From positions 62,001 to 126,000 of the forward strand of contig NZ_JAKGUG010000002.1 of assembly GCF_021568855.1 (NCBI RefSeq): DNA of 64,000 nucleotides, read 5' to 3'. This DNA is from Dethiosulfovibrio russensis. GTDB lineage: Bacteria > Synergistota > Synergistia > Synergistales > Dethiosulfovibrionaceae. The notes under the pieces were generated by a model. That model did not search any database. It was not told where the DNA came from and saw only the letters and a list, made by a program, of their open reading frames with translations. This document shows positions 14,525 through 23,110 of this stretch, piece by piece. Positions within the stretch are counted from its first letter, which is position 1; every line of letters starts with the position of its first letter. The position numbers and the translations under genes are program-made.

Positions 14525-16072
14525 CTATTTGCCGTCGAAGGTCACCTTGCTGAGATCGTGGAAGCCGAAGGGGCTTACCGTGAATCCCTTGACGTAGTCC
14601 TGGGTTCCGATGATCTGCTCGTCGTTGTACATGAACACCCAGGGTCCCTTGTTTCTGAGGGCGTCCTGAATATCGTAGTAGACCTGCTGACGCTCCGGGC
14701 CGTCGGGGGTTACTCTGCCCTTTTCGAGAAGGGCGTCGACCTCGTCGTCTCCGAAGAAGGTGAAGTTGTTGTTGCCCTTCATCGAGGAATGGAAGGGAGC
14801 GAAGACCGCCATGTCCGGGTCGGGAGTCTGGCAGGTCCAGCCGACGATGAACATGTCGTGCTTCTTCTGGGTAAGTCCCTCAAGATAGGCGCCCCACTCG
14901 AGGACCTGGATGTCCACATCGACACCGATCTTCTTGAGCTGGTTCTGGGCGATGGTGGCTATGTCGATTCTGGCCTTCTTGTCGTTGGTCCATATGGAGG
15001 CCTTGAAGCCGTCGGGGTATCCCGCCTCGGCGAGGAGGGCCTTGGCCTTCTTCACGTCGTAGGGCATGGGCTTTAGGTCCGGGTTGGCGTATTTTACGTT
15101 GGGAGCGATGGGGCCGACCGCAGTGGCTCCGACTCCTCTGAGGACCGCCTTGATGATCTGGGGGGTGGGCAGAGCCATGGTGATGGCCTGACGGACCCTG
15201 ACGTCATCGAAGGGGGCCTTCTCGCAGTTGAAGCCGAGGTAAGTGGTGGAGTTGTCGATAAGCCTGAGAAGCTTGAGCTCCTTGTTGGCCTCCACCCTGC
15301 TGACGTCGTTGGTGGTTATCTGGTAGGCGATGTCGACGTTGCCGCTCTCGAGCTCGATGGTGCGGTTGGTTCCCTCCGGGATGGCCCTGATGATGAGGGT
15401 CTTATAGGCCGGTTTCTCGCCGAAGTAGTCCTCGAAGCGCTCCATTACCATCTTGTCGCCGCGGTTCCACTCGACCAGTTTGAAGGGGCCGGTGCCCACC
15501 GGGTTCATGCCGTAGTTGTCTCCCGCCTCGGTGACGGCTTTCTCGTTGAGGATGGCTCCTCCGCCCATGTGGGTCATGGAGGGCAGGAAGGCGGCGAAGG
15601 GGAACAGGGTCTTGACCTCGACGGTGTAGTCGTCCAGGGCCACTATGCTGTCCGGGTCGATGGCTCCGACGATGTGCTTGACGGCACCGCTGGAGGGCGA
15701 CAGGGATCTCTTGAGGCTGAAGACCACGTCGGAGGCTTTGAGCTCCTCGCCGTTGTGGAACTTGACGCCCTTACGCAGATAGAATCTGTAGGTGAGGTCG
15801 TCCACCTGCTCGACCTTCTCGGCCAGGTCTCCTACCACTTCGTCCTTGTCGTTGAGCTTGACCAGACGGTTGTAGATGTGGAGCATGGCTCCGGAGGAGG
15901 CCACATCGTTGGTCCCGAATGGATCCAGGGTCTTGGCGTCGTAGACGTTGGCCACGGTCAAGGTGTCCGGGTCTTTCTTTTCCTTGGCGATGGCGGGATT
16001 TCCCGCCAGTAGTCCGGCGGAAAGAGCGGCTGCGCAGAATGCCGCGCAGAGTTTGATGCCTTTTGCTTTCAT
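14525..16072 (-). CDS. dppA: Peptide-binding protein of family 5 (DppA/OppA type)
   Basis: A 515-residue extracytoplasmic solute-binding protein. A signal peptide (MKAKGIKLCAAFCAAALSAG, then LLAGNPAIA) is followed by the mature protein with DTLTVANVYDAKTLDPFGTN, YRFYLRKGVKFHNGEELKAS and GTGPFKLVEWNRGD, the family 5 signatures. It would capture di- or oligopeptides in the periplasm. The ATG at 16072 has GGGAGGG upstream. As the first gene of dppABCDF it is probably the most strongly expressed. The exact ligand cannot be read from sequence; nickel or other family 5 ligands remain possible. Confidence 0.92.
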   Translation of the reverse strand: MKAKGIKLCAAFCAAALSAGLLAGNPAIAKEKKDPDTLTVANVYDAKTLDPFGTNDVASSGAMLHIYNRLVKLNDKDEVVGDLAEKVEQVDDLTYRFYLRKGVKFHNGEELKASDVVFSLKRSLSPSSGAVKHIVGAIDPDSIVALDDYTVEVKTLFPFAAFLPSMTHMGGGAILNEKAVTEAGDNYGMNPVGTGPFKLVEWNRGDKMVMERFEDYFGEKPAYKTLIIRAIPEGTNRTIELESGNVDIAYQITTNDVSRVEANKELKLLRLIDNSTTYLGFNCEKAPFDDVRVRQAITMALPTPQIIKAVLRGVGATAVGPIAPNVKYANPDLKPMPYDVKKAKALLAEAGYPDGFKASIWTNDKKARIDIATIAQNQLKKIGVDVDIQVLEWGAYLEGLTQKKHDMFIVGWTCQTPDPDMAVFAPFHSSMKGNNNFTFFGDDEVDALLEKGRVTPDGPERQQVYYDIQDALRNKGPWVFMYNDEQIIGTQDYVKGFTVSPFGFHDLSKVTFDGK

Positions 16073-16170
16073 TGTATTCCCTCCCGTATTCAAATTGGTA
16101 TCCGTTTTAACGCACCCTGCTGCCACTTTATCGGGCCTACTTCAATTCGTCAACTGTTCTTTATTTACCT

Positions 16171-17319
16171 TTACAGTGCCGACTCTCCGTCCACGAAGAC
16201 CAATTCGGGGGAGTTCCTTACGTCGAAGGGGTCGCCGCCCCAGAGGACCAGGTCGGCGTCTTTGCCCGGCTCGATGGAGCCCATTCTGTCATCCACCTCC
16301 AGGTGTCTGGCAGGGGCTATGGTGAGGGCCTCCAGGGCCGTATCGGCGTCCAGTCCGGCCCTTATGGCAAGGGCCGCTGCGACGGGGAGGGTCTCTATAG
16401 GGATTACCGGATGGTCCGTTATGAGGCAGAAGGATACGCCGGCCTTTTTGAGGGCCAGAAGGGTTTCCCAGCCCTTGTTTTTGACCTCTTCCTTGGTCTT
16501 GCTGGTGGCGGTTGGTCCGACCGCGGCCCGGACTTTTTTCTCCGCCAGGTAGTCCGCTATGAACTGTCCCTCGGTGCAGTGCTCTATGGTGTAGCGAAGG
16601 TCGAATTCGTCGCAGATTCTTATGGCGGTGCAGATGTCGTCGGCCCTGTGGCTGTGGATCCTCATGGGCACGGTGCGGTCCAATACGGGAAGGAAGTGCT
16701 CCATTCCCTGGTCGACGGAGAAGTGTTCCCCTTTTTCCTCCGCCCGTTTCTTTTTGTCCCTGTAGTCGAAGGCGTCCTGTATGGCTTTTCTCATGCAGGC
16801 GGCGTTGCCCATTCTGGTGGAGGGGAAACGTCCCTTGCCTCCCTGCCAGTTGACCGGGTTTTCGCCCAAAGCAGCCTTCATTCCCGAGTGGGCCCGGACG
16901 ACCATTTTGTCCACTATGTGCCCCACCGGTTTTAAGATAGCCCCTATTCCCCCGATTATGTTGGCGCTGCCCGGAAGTATCTGCATACAGGTGATCCCTG
17001 CGGACAGGGCGTTGCGGAAGGCTTCGTCGGACGGGTTGATTCCGTCGACGGCCCGCACCGACGGTGTGACCGCCCCGGTGTCTTCGTTAACTGCGTTCAT
17101 CGCCCCGGGAACGGCCTCCTCGCATATTCCCGCATGGACGTGGGCGTCGATGAAGCCCGGGGTGAGTATCTTGCCGGTTCCGTCGATGACCTCGGCTCCC
17201 TCCGGCACCGCTCCCCCGGACTGGACCGAGACGATTTTGCCGCCGTCGACGACTACCGTGGCGTTTTCCACGATTCCACCCGTAACTGTCCAAGCCTGGA
17301 CCTTCGTTATCGCTTTCAA
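16171..17319 (-). CDS. Metal-dependent amidohydrolase (imidazolonepropionase-like)
   Basis: A 382-residue amidohydrolase-superfamily enzyme. Metal-binding motifs are FIDAHVHAG near residue 58, RIHSHRADD near 220, IEHCTEG near 243 and LITDHPV with the catalytic Asp near 295. The first 50 residues form the beta-sandwich cap. Related enzymes hydrolyse cyclic amides, imidazolonepropionate or aryl- and acyl-dipeptides. The start is a TTG with GGAGGGG upstream. It lies 55 bases after dctM and could be the last gene of the TRAP operon, which suggests that it acts on an imported compound; this is inference. Confidence 0.8.
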   Translation of the reverse strand: MKAITKVQAWTVTGGIVENATVVVDGGKIVSVQSGGAVPEGAEVIDGTGKILTPGFIDAHVHAGICEEAVPGAMNAVNEDTGAVTPSVRAVDGINPSDEAFRNALSAGITCMQILPGSANIIGGIGAILKPVGHIVDKMVVRAHSGMKAALGENPVNWQGGKGRFPSTRMGNAACMRKAIQDAFDYRDKKKRAEEKGEHFSVDQGMEHFLPVLDRTVPMRIHSHRADDICTAIRICDEFDLRYTIEHCTEGQFIADYLAEKKVRAAVGPTATSKTKEEVKNKGWETLLALKKAGVSFCLITDHPVIPIETLPVAAALAIRAGLDADTALEALTIAPARHLEVDDRMGSIEPGKDADLVLWGGDPFDVRNSPELVFVDGESAL

Positions 17320-17374
17320 CTGTGATCCCCTCCTGTTTTTGGATACCTTGCCTAGGGAACCATTGTATAACAGA

Positions 17375-18658
17375 TCAGTAGATCCCGGCCAACCGGGGCA
17401 ATAAAGTCGAGATAACCGGCACGTAGGCCAATATGAGTATGTCCAATATCATGATGAGTATGAAGGGCAAAATCGCCCTAGTTATCTGTTCCAGTTTTAT
17501 CCCAGAGATACCGCACCCTACGAATAGGCAGACTCCGAGAGGGGGCGTTACCATTCCCACCGCCAGGTTCACGACCATGACTATACCGAAATGCAGTGGA
17601 TCCACCCCTATCTGAGTCACTATCGGGAGCAATACCGGAACCAATATTATTATGGCCGCCACGGTTTCCATGAAAGTTCCTATGAAGAGAAGCAGCAAAT
17701 TTACCAGGGTCAATATGACTATCGGATTATCGGAAATGGAAAGGATGGCATCGGCGACGAGTTGAGGAATCTGCTCCGCCGTAAGAATCCAACTGAAAAC
17801 CGAGCAAGTCGCTATGATGAACATTACCACCGATGTTCCAACGGCCGAGGACACCAGGGTTTTCCTTATGTCCCGAAATCCCAGAGTCTTATAGACGAAG
17901 GTTCCCACCATGAATCCATAGACCACCGCAATGACGGCAGCCTCCGTCGGGGTGAACACGCCACCGTAGATACCCCCTAAAATTATTATTGGCATCATAA
18001 GAGCAGGGATTGCTTCTTTGAAGGCCGTCCATCTCTGGGTTCTAGTAGATCGCGCGTCTCCTCTGTAACCCCTCTTCCTCGATATCCGCCAGGCTACGAA
18101 CATTAGGGAAAATCCCACCAGCACGCCGGGCAAGATGCCCCCCATAAACAGGGCTCCGATGGATACTCCCGTAAGGGTTCCATATATTATCATCGGTATG
18201 CTCGGCGGGATCATAACACCCAGAGTTCCGGCACTGGCTTCAACTGCGGTTGCGAAGGATTTGTCGTATCCCTTCCTGACCATGGCAGGTATGAGAATTG
18301 AGCCTATGGCAGCGACGGTGGGAACGGCCGCTCCTGAGATCGCCCCGAAAAACATGCTGGAGACTATTGCGACGAAGGCCAACCCGCCGGAGTATCTCCC
18401 CACAAAAGAGTTCGCCAGATCCACCAGTCTCCTGGAGATGCCGCCGTATTCCATCAACGAACCGGCCAATAGGAAGAAAGGTACCGCCATCAGAGGGAAC
18501 GAGTCGGTCGCGGTTATCATTTTCTGAACGACTACCACGGGGGGGATCGCCCCGGAGAACAGAACGGCCGCAAGAGAGGACAGGCCGATGGACACTGCGA
18601 TTGGCACGTTGATGGCAAAGAGTACGACCAGAGATGTGAACAAGACAGCGGCGGTCAT
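17375..18658 (-). CDS. dctM: TRAP transporter large permease (DctM)
   Basis: A 427-residue, very hydrophobic protein with the DctM signatures: FFLLAGSLMEYGGISRRLVD, SGAAVPTVAAIGSILIPAMV and TLGVMIPPSIPMIIYG. It forms the sodium-driven channel of a TRAP uptake system. Its start overlaps the dctQ stop by 4 bases (ATGA). Confidence 0.95.
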   Translation of the reverse strand: MTAAVLFTSLVVLFAINVPIAVSIGLSSLAAVLFSGAIPPVVVVQKMITATDSFPLMAVPFFLLAGSLMEYGGISRRLVDLANSFVGRYSGGLAFVAIVSSMFFGAISGAAVPTVAAIGSILIPAMVRKGYDKSFATAVEASAGTLGVMIPPSIPMIIYGTLTGVSIGALFMGGILPGVLVGFSLMFVAWRISRKRGYRGDARSTRTQRWTAFKEAIPALMMPIIILGGIYGGVFTPTEAAVIAVVYGFMVGTFVYKTLGFRDIRKTLVSSAVGTSVVMFIIATCSVFSWILTAEQIPQLVADAILSISDNPIVILTLVNLLLLFIGTFMETVAAIIILVPVLLPIVTQIGVDPLHFGIVMVVNLAVGMVTPPLGVCLFVGCGISGIKLEQITRAILPFILIMILDILILAYVPVISTLLPRLAGIY

Positions 18659-19140
18659 GCTATCACCTCCGTTGGATCGAAGATGGTTCTGAACAGCCCG
18701 TCTATCGTGTACAGAAGCATTATCGCCGAACTAACGGGCAAAGATGAATAAGGTACGGCCATAGATATTTCCATGGCCGGAGAGGACTGGCAAAATACTA
18801 TCGATAAAATCCTATATCCGTAAAGGACGAGAAAGACGAAGAAGGCAGCTTCCAATACGTAGGCCACGACGGAGATAGCTCTTCTTTTTCTTCCACCGAA
18901 CAGGTTCACAACGGCCTCCACCCCTACGTGAGCCCCCCTTTTCACACCCACGGTGGCTCCCAGAAAGGAAATCCAGATCAATAGGTACCTCGCGGCTTCT
19001 TCCGACCAAGGCAAGGATGAATGTATTATGAATCGAAAAACGACCTGGAGGAAGACCACGACCACCATGAAGGTCAGAAGAAAACTTATAAGGACCTCGA
19101 CAGCCGAGTTCAGCTTATCTAGAATTTTCTCATAGAACAT
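18655..19140 (-). CDS. dctQ: TRAP transporter small permease (DctQ)
   Basis: A 161-residue protein with four hydrophobic segments and the family motif around PWSEEAARYLLIWISFLGAT (about residues 38-57). It partners DctM. A 9-bp hairpin lies in the 77-base gap between dctP and this gene. Confidence 0.93.
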   Translation of the reverse strand: MFYEKILDKLNSAVEVLISFLLTFMVVVVFLQVVFRFIIHSSLPWSEEAARYLLIWISFLGATVGVKRGAHVGVEAVVNLFGGRKRRAISVVAYVLEAAFFVFLVLYGYRILSIVFCQSSPAMEISMAVPYSSLPVSSAIMLLYTIDGLFRTIFDPTEVIA

Positions 19141-19169
19141 CTCAAGTTCCCCCGTTTGATAATTTAACG

Positions 19170-19205
19170 GAGGAGGGCACGATCCGATCCTTTCGCGCCC
19201 TCCTC
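19170..19205 (-). other. Intercistronic hairpin between dctP and dctQ
   Basis: GAGGAGGGC and GCCCTCCTC form a 9-bp perfect stem with an 18-base loop. No T run follows, so it is more likely to stabilise the dctP message end or reduce read-through than to terminate. This is a common way to make more binding protein than permease. Confidence 0.6.
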
Positions 19206-19217
19206 GCTTTACAGGAA

Positions 19218-20216
19218 CTATTTCGTCTCTATTATTCGGTCCAAAAGATCCCCGTCTTTTCCGAGCTCTCCTCTGTACTGGTCGTAAACCGGCTTGGTCT
19301 TTTCAAGAAAAGCAGCTTTATCCGGGTATGTAACCACCATGCCGAGTTCCTTCAGCTTATCAACCTGCTCGTTTTCCATCCTGGTTATCTCGGATCGTTC
19401 GTAGACGGCGGACTCCTGGGCGGCATCGAGGAAAATCCGCCTGTAATCCTCCGGCATACCGTCGAACTGCCTTTTCCCTATGAGTATCATGGAAGGGGAG
19501 AATACGTGACCGGTCATGGCGAGATATTTCTGAACCTCGTAAAGTTTGGATGTATATATTATCGGGACCGGATTTTCCTGTCCGTCCACCACTCCCTGTT
19601 GAAGAGCGGTAAATAACTCTCCCCAGGCCATCGGGGTGGGATCGGCACCTAGGGCTCTCCATATAGCCATATGGACTTTGTTCTCCATGGTACGCAGTTT
19701 AAGTCCCTCGACGTCCTCAGGGGTCTCTACCGCCTTCTTGGAGTTGGTGAAGTTACGAAAACCATTCTCGTACCAGGCAAGTCCTTTTATTCCTTTCTTC
19801 TCCAGAAGCCCCATGACGTATTGACCGACCGGGCCATCGAGAACCTTGTAGGCGTGTTCCTTGTCTCTGAAAAGGAAGGGGAAATCGAAGAGCATGAACT
19901 TTTTCTCGAAGCCTCCCATCGGTCCGGTCGAGGACACCACCAGATCCACCGTCCCCAGCTGCATCCCCTCTATGAGATCCCTCTCTCCGGATCCCAGCTG
20001 GTTATTGGGGAAAAGCTTGATCTCGACATCTCCGTCGGTCTCCCTCTCAACTATTTCCTTGAATTTCATAGCTCCAAGATGATAGGGATGGGTTTCCTGA
20101 ACGGCGTGGCCCAGTTTAAAACTATACTTCGGAGCGGCGTAAGCCACCGTCACGGCAGAGCTCAAAAAAAACAGCGCAACAAACACTCCAAAAGCGAAAA
20201 AAACACGATTCTTCAT
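19218..20216 (-). CDS. dctP: TRAP transporter substrate-binding protein (DctP)
   Basis: A 332-residue DctP-family binding protein. The signal peptide is MKNRVFFAFGVFVALFFLSS and continues to AYA. Conserved pieces include FKLGHAVQETHPYHLGAMKF, KLRTMENKVHMAIWRALGAD with the ligand-carboxylate binding Arg, and MAWGELFTALQQGVVDGQEN. The ligand is probably an organic acid. Its ribosome site GGAGG lies inside the last codons of panE, 7 bases upstream, so the two are in one operon. Confidence 0.95.
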   Translation of the reverse strand: MKNRVFFAFGVFVALFFLSSAVTVAYAAPKYSFKLGHAVQETHPYHLGAMKFKEIVERETDGDVEIKLFPNNQLGSGERDLIEGMQLGTVDLVVSSTGPMGGFEKKFMLFDFPFLFRDKEHAYKVLDGPVGQYVMGLLEKKGIKGLAWYENGFRNFTNSKKAVETPEDVEGLKLRTMENKVHMAIWRALGADPTPMAWGELFTALQQGVVDGQENPVPIIYTSKLYEVQKYLAMTGHVFSPSMILIGKRQFDGMPEDYRRIFLDAAQESAVYERSEITRMENEQVDKLKELGMVVTYPDKAAFLEKTKPVYDQYRGELGKDGDLLDRIIETK

Positions 20217-20223
20217 CTCAATT

Positions 20224-21165
20224 CTACCCTCCTTGATTTTCTGTCTCTTCGTAAGTAAGTTGCCTTACCTTTATCAGAGCGGACAAAACCCTGTTGATCG
20301 GGGCAGGCACTCCCAATTTTTCCGCCTCGGCGACCACCGCCCCGTTTATGGCGTCTATCTCTGTTCGCCGTCGGTTCATGACGTCCTGAAGCATGGAGGA
20401 AAGGTTCTCCGCCGTGGATCGGCACACCTCTTCGACGTGTCTTGCCGGATCGGGATCGCTCAGCACGATGCCCTTTCGCCGGGCCACCTCGATGGCCTCT
20501 TCCACCGCCATTTTCATGAGCTCCTTCGTCTCGGGAAAGTCTAGCAGGCGACCGTTTCTAAGGCCGGTTATCGCGGTGAGGGCGTTTATGCCGACGTTCA
20601 CGATGAGTTTCCCCCATATGAGGCCCATAACGTTTTCAGAGGTCTGAACGGAGAACCCCGCCTTTTCTAGAATTGCCGTCAGATCTTCCAAAAAGGGGTC
20701 GGTCTTCCCCGAGAGGTTCCCGATCACCGTGATGCCCTCTCCTGCGTGTTTTATCGATCCCGGTCCGAGAAGGGTGGATCCGTGGGCGGTGGTGCCTGCT
20801 ATAAGGCGGTCGGAACCTACTATGTCGCTCAGGGCCTCCACGTTTCCCAGGCCGTTTTGCAGCGTCAGGACCCTGGTGCCGTCCCCCACCAATCCGAGGG
20901 CTCCCTCCATGGCTTTTTTAGTGAGGGTGGCCTTGACGAACACCACCACCAGATCGACCTGGCCCGCCCGGTTCGGATCGATGACGGCCTTTATGCCCTT
21001 TACTATCCGCTTTCCTCCTATGCCTTCGATACTGAGTCCGTCGGAGTTTATGCCTTCGACGTGTTCTTTCCAGACGTCTACGAGGGTTACGTCGAATCCA
21101 GCCTCGGCTAGTCTGCCGCCGTAGAGGCAACCCATGGCTCCCGAGCCGAGTATGGCTATCTTCAT
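20224..21165 (-). CDS. panE: Ketopantoate reductase family protein (PanE/ApbA)
   Basis: A 313-residue NADPH-dependent 2-dehydropantoate 2-reductase. The N-terminal nucleotide motif is ILGSGAMGCLYGGRL at 4-18. LVVVFVKATLTKKA and LQNGLGNVEAL follow, and the catalytic Lys lies in IWGKLIVNVGINALTAIT near 176. The ATG at 21165 has AGGAGG upstream; a longer upstream reading overlaps panB and has no family resemblance. It follows panB by 17 bases and precedes dctP. In this setting the enzyme may serve another 2-oxoacid pathway than coenzyme A synthesis. Confidence 0.9.
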   Translation of the reverse strand: MKIAILGSGAMGCLYGGRLAEAGFDVTLVDVWKEHVEGINSDGLSIEGIGGKRIVKGIKAVIDPNRAGQVDLVVVFVKATLTKKAMEGALGLVGDGTRVLTLQNGLGNVEALSDIVGSDRLIAGTTAHGSTLLGPGSIKHAGEGITVIGNLSGKTDPFLEDLTAILEKAGFSVQTSENVMGLIWGKLIVNVGINALTAITGLRNGRLLDFPETKELMKMAVEEAIEVARRKGIVLSDPDPARHVEEVCRSTAENLSSMLQDVMNRRRTEIDAINGAVVAEAEKLGVPAPINRVLSALIKVRQLTYEETENQGG

Positions 21166-21182
21166 GGCTTCGGCCTCCTGGC

Positions 21183-22013
21183 TCAGAGGATGAGACCGTC
21201 CAGGTCTTCCCGGGTTATGCCTCCGAACGCGTGTTCCTTCGCAGGGAAGGCTCCGGATTTTATCTCGTCTCTGTATTTTTCCAGTCCCTCCACTATCTGA
21301 TCTCCGATGTTGGCGTACCTCTTTACGAATTTGGGGACGAATTTGTCGAACATTCCCAGCATATCGTGATATACCAGGACCTGTCCGTCCGTGTGGGCTC
21401 CGGCCCCTATTCCTATGGTCGGTATGGAGACCGCCTGGGTGATGGCCCTTCCCAGCTCTTCCGGAACGCACTCCACCACTATGGAGAAGGCTCCGGCCGC
21501 CTCCAGGGCCTTGGCATCGTTTACTATTTTTTGAGCGGCTTCGAGGCTTTTGCCCTGGACCTTGAAGCCTCCTAAAAGAGAGGAGGTCTGAGGGGTGAGC
21601 CCTATATGGCCCTGAACGGGGATTCCCGCCTCGACTATGGCTCCGACTATGTCCGGACGGCCGCCCTCCAGCTTGATTACGTCGCAACCTCCCTCTTTCA
21701 TGAGACGGTTGGCGTTGTGAATGGCCTGCTCACGGCTTTCGTTGTAGGATCCGAAGACCATGTCCCCCACTATCATCGGGGTAGGGGCTCCCTTGACGAC
21801 CGGCTTTATGTGGGCGATCATCTCGTCGGTGGTCAGTGGTACGGTTCCCTCGTTGCCCAGGATGGTCATGGATAGCGAGTCTCCCACCAGAATTATCTCT
21901 ATGCCCGCTTTTTCGACGAAGCAGGCCTGGGGATAGTCGTAGGCGGTTACCATGGAGATTTTCTCTCCCTTTTGCTTCATTTCCCGCAGTTTCTGGATCG
22001 TTACCTTCGTCAT
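21183..22013 (-). CDS. panB: 3-methyl-2-oxobutanoate hydroxymethyltransferase (PanB)
   Basis: A 276-residue TIM-barrel enzyme that adds a hydroxymethyl group from methylene-tetrahydrofolate to ketoisovalerate to give ketopantoate. Motifs: MVTAYDYPQACFVEKAGIEI, LVGDSLSMTILG (metal site Asp), VVGDMVFGSY-like VGDMVFGSYN, KLEGG and HIGLTPQ, with ECVPEEL and GIGAGAHTDGQVLVYHDMLG near the end. The ATG at 22013 has GGAGGGAG upstream. It opens the panB-panE-dctPQM gene group behind an IclR gene; panC and panD are not in the window. Confidence 0.95.
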   Translation of the reverse strand: MTKVTIQKLREMKQKGEKISMVTAYDYPQACFVEKAGIEIILVGDSLSMTILGNEGTVPLTTDEMIAHIKPVVKGAPTPMIVGDMVFGSYNESREQAIHNANRLMKEGGCDVIKLEGGRPDIVGAIVEAGIPVQGHIGLTPQTSSLLGGFKVQGKSLEAAQKIVNDAKALEAAGAFSIVVECVPEELGRAITQAVSIPTIGIGAGAHTDGQVLVYHDMLGMFDKFVPKFVKRYANIGDQIVEGLEKYRDEIKSGAFPAKEHAFGGITREDLDGLIL

Positions 22014-22086
22014 GTCGCTCCCTCCGTTTGTCTTTTCCACTGTTCGGCCGATCAGCAGGTAGGATGAGATGCTGCAAAGGAAACGT

Positions 22087-22851
22087 CTACAGGGAATATC
22101 CCAACTCCCTGGAAAGCCCTTCGGAGGCGGCCTTCACCGCTTCCACTATGGGCTCTATTTCTTTCTCGTCGTATCTGAATTTCGGAAGAGCCACGCTGAT
22201 AGCTGCTACGGGCTCTCCGGCGTGTCCTAATACAGGTGCGGCTACGCACAGAAGACCAGCTATGTACTCTTCGTCGTCTATACAGTATCCCTGAGATTTT
22301 ATCCTTCGTAGATTTTTTATAAGATCATCGATGTCGGTAATCGTATTTTCGGTAAACCTTTCCAGCTTTCGATCTTTGAAAAGATCCCTCACGCAAGACT
22401 CTTCCATAGAGGAAAGTAGGACCTTTCCCAGCCCCGTACAGTAAGAGGGCATTTTTTTACCTATAGCCAAATCTATTTTAAAAGTTGAAGGACTTTCTAT
22501 CTTATCTATGTAGACCACATGTTCTCTATCCATAATGGCCAAGTTGACAGCTTCCTTGCTCTTTTCAGATAGGTCTCTCATAAAAGGCTGAGCCTGCTTA
22601 CGAAGTCCCAGCCTTTTGACCACACCGTTGCCTATCTCGAAGAACTTAAAGCTGTTGGCGTATTTTTTGGTCGTCGGATTTTGACTCAAATATCCCAGAT
22701 TCTTCAACGTAGACACGAGGCGATGAACCGTGCTTTTTTCCAGAAGCAACCCCCTGCTTATCTCGTTTATCCCTTGCTCTCCATTTTCGTCGAGATATTC
22801 TACGATAAGGAGAGCTCTTTCCACGGATTGAACGTTATCGGAATTTCTCAC
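22087..22851 (-). CDS. IclR-family transcriptional regulator
   Basis: A 254-residue regulator. The winged helix is at about 1-65 (SVERALLIVEYLDENGEQGI, LLLEKSTVHRLVSTLKNLGY). The IclR effector domain follows (SKEAVNLAIMDREHVVYIDK, YCTGLGKVLLSSM, GLLCVAAPVLGHAGEPVAAI). I prefer the GTG at 22851; an upstream TTG at 22911 would start inside the operator palindromes. It is the first gene of a probable operon with panB, panE, dctPQM and the amidohydrolase, and likely controls it. The ligand may be the TRAP substrate (inference). Confidence 0.88.
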   Translation of the reverse strand: MRNSDNVQSVERALLIVEYLDENGEQGINEISRGLLLEKSTVHRLVSTLKNLGYLSQNPTTKKYANSFKFFEIGNGVVKRLGLRKQAQPFMRDLSEKSKEAVNLAIMDREHVVYIDKIESPSTFKIDLAIGKKMPSYCTGLGKVLLSSMEESCVRDLFKDRKLERFTENTITDIDDLIKNLRRIKSQGYCIDDEEYIAGLLCVAAPVLGHAGEPVAAISVALPKFRYDEKEIEPIVEAVKAASEGLSRELGYSL

Positions 22852-22872
22852 TGCGTTACCTACCCCTTTTAA

Positions 22873-22909
22873 GTCCCACAATACGGGACAACGTCTTGTA
22901 TTATGGGAC
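22873..22909. promoter_or_regulatory. Paired operator palindromes, probable IclR sites
   Basis: Two copies of GTCCY-N7-GGGAC: GTCCC-ACAATAC-GGGAC at 22873-22889 and GTCTT-GTATTAT-GGGAC at 22893-22909. Their centres are exactly 20 bases apart, two helical turns, as expected for a dimer-of-dimers regulator. They lie immediately downstream of the promoter at 22916-22945, which suggests repression. Confidence 0.65.
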
Positions 22910-22915
22910 AATATA

Positions 22916-22945
22916 ATTATACCCCTCCCAGGAGAGTGATTTCAA
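22916..22945 (-). promoter_or_regulatory. Promoter of the IclR-panBE-TRAP operon
   Basis: TTGAAA (22945-22940) and TATAAT (22921-22916) with an 18-base spacer on the minus strand. The start point would lie within the upstream operator. Confidence 0.7.
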
Positions 22946-23030
22946 CAGCGTCAATTATGTATATTGTATATTAAAGTTGCCGTAGACAACGAAACTGATG
23001 GGCTTGCCATGGTGAATACGTCCCAAAAAA

Positions 23031-23054
23031 AGAGAGAGCCCGAGGGCTCTCTCT
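23031..23054 (-). terminator. Terminator after pcp
   Basis: AGAGAGAGCC-CGAG-GGCTCTCTCT, a 10-bp stem, followed by seven Ts on the minus strand. It lies about 55 bases after the pcp stop codon. Confidence 0.85.
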
Positions 23055-23110
23055 AAGTATAAGGCTAAATCCTTCCGTCATGCGGAAACTCGTCGAACAA
23101 ATAGGGCTGC

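Noticed and set aside
21166-21687. Upstream extension of the panE reading frame
   Set aside because: It overlaps panB in another frame and is Arg/Gly/Ser-rich. The ATG at 21165 has its own AGGAGG.
22852-22911. Longer start (TTG at 22911) for the IclR gene
   Set aside because: It would begin inside the operator palindromes and next to the -10 element. The GTG at 22851 gives a normal N-terminus.
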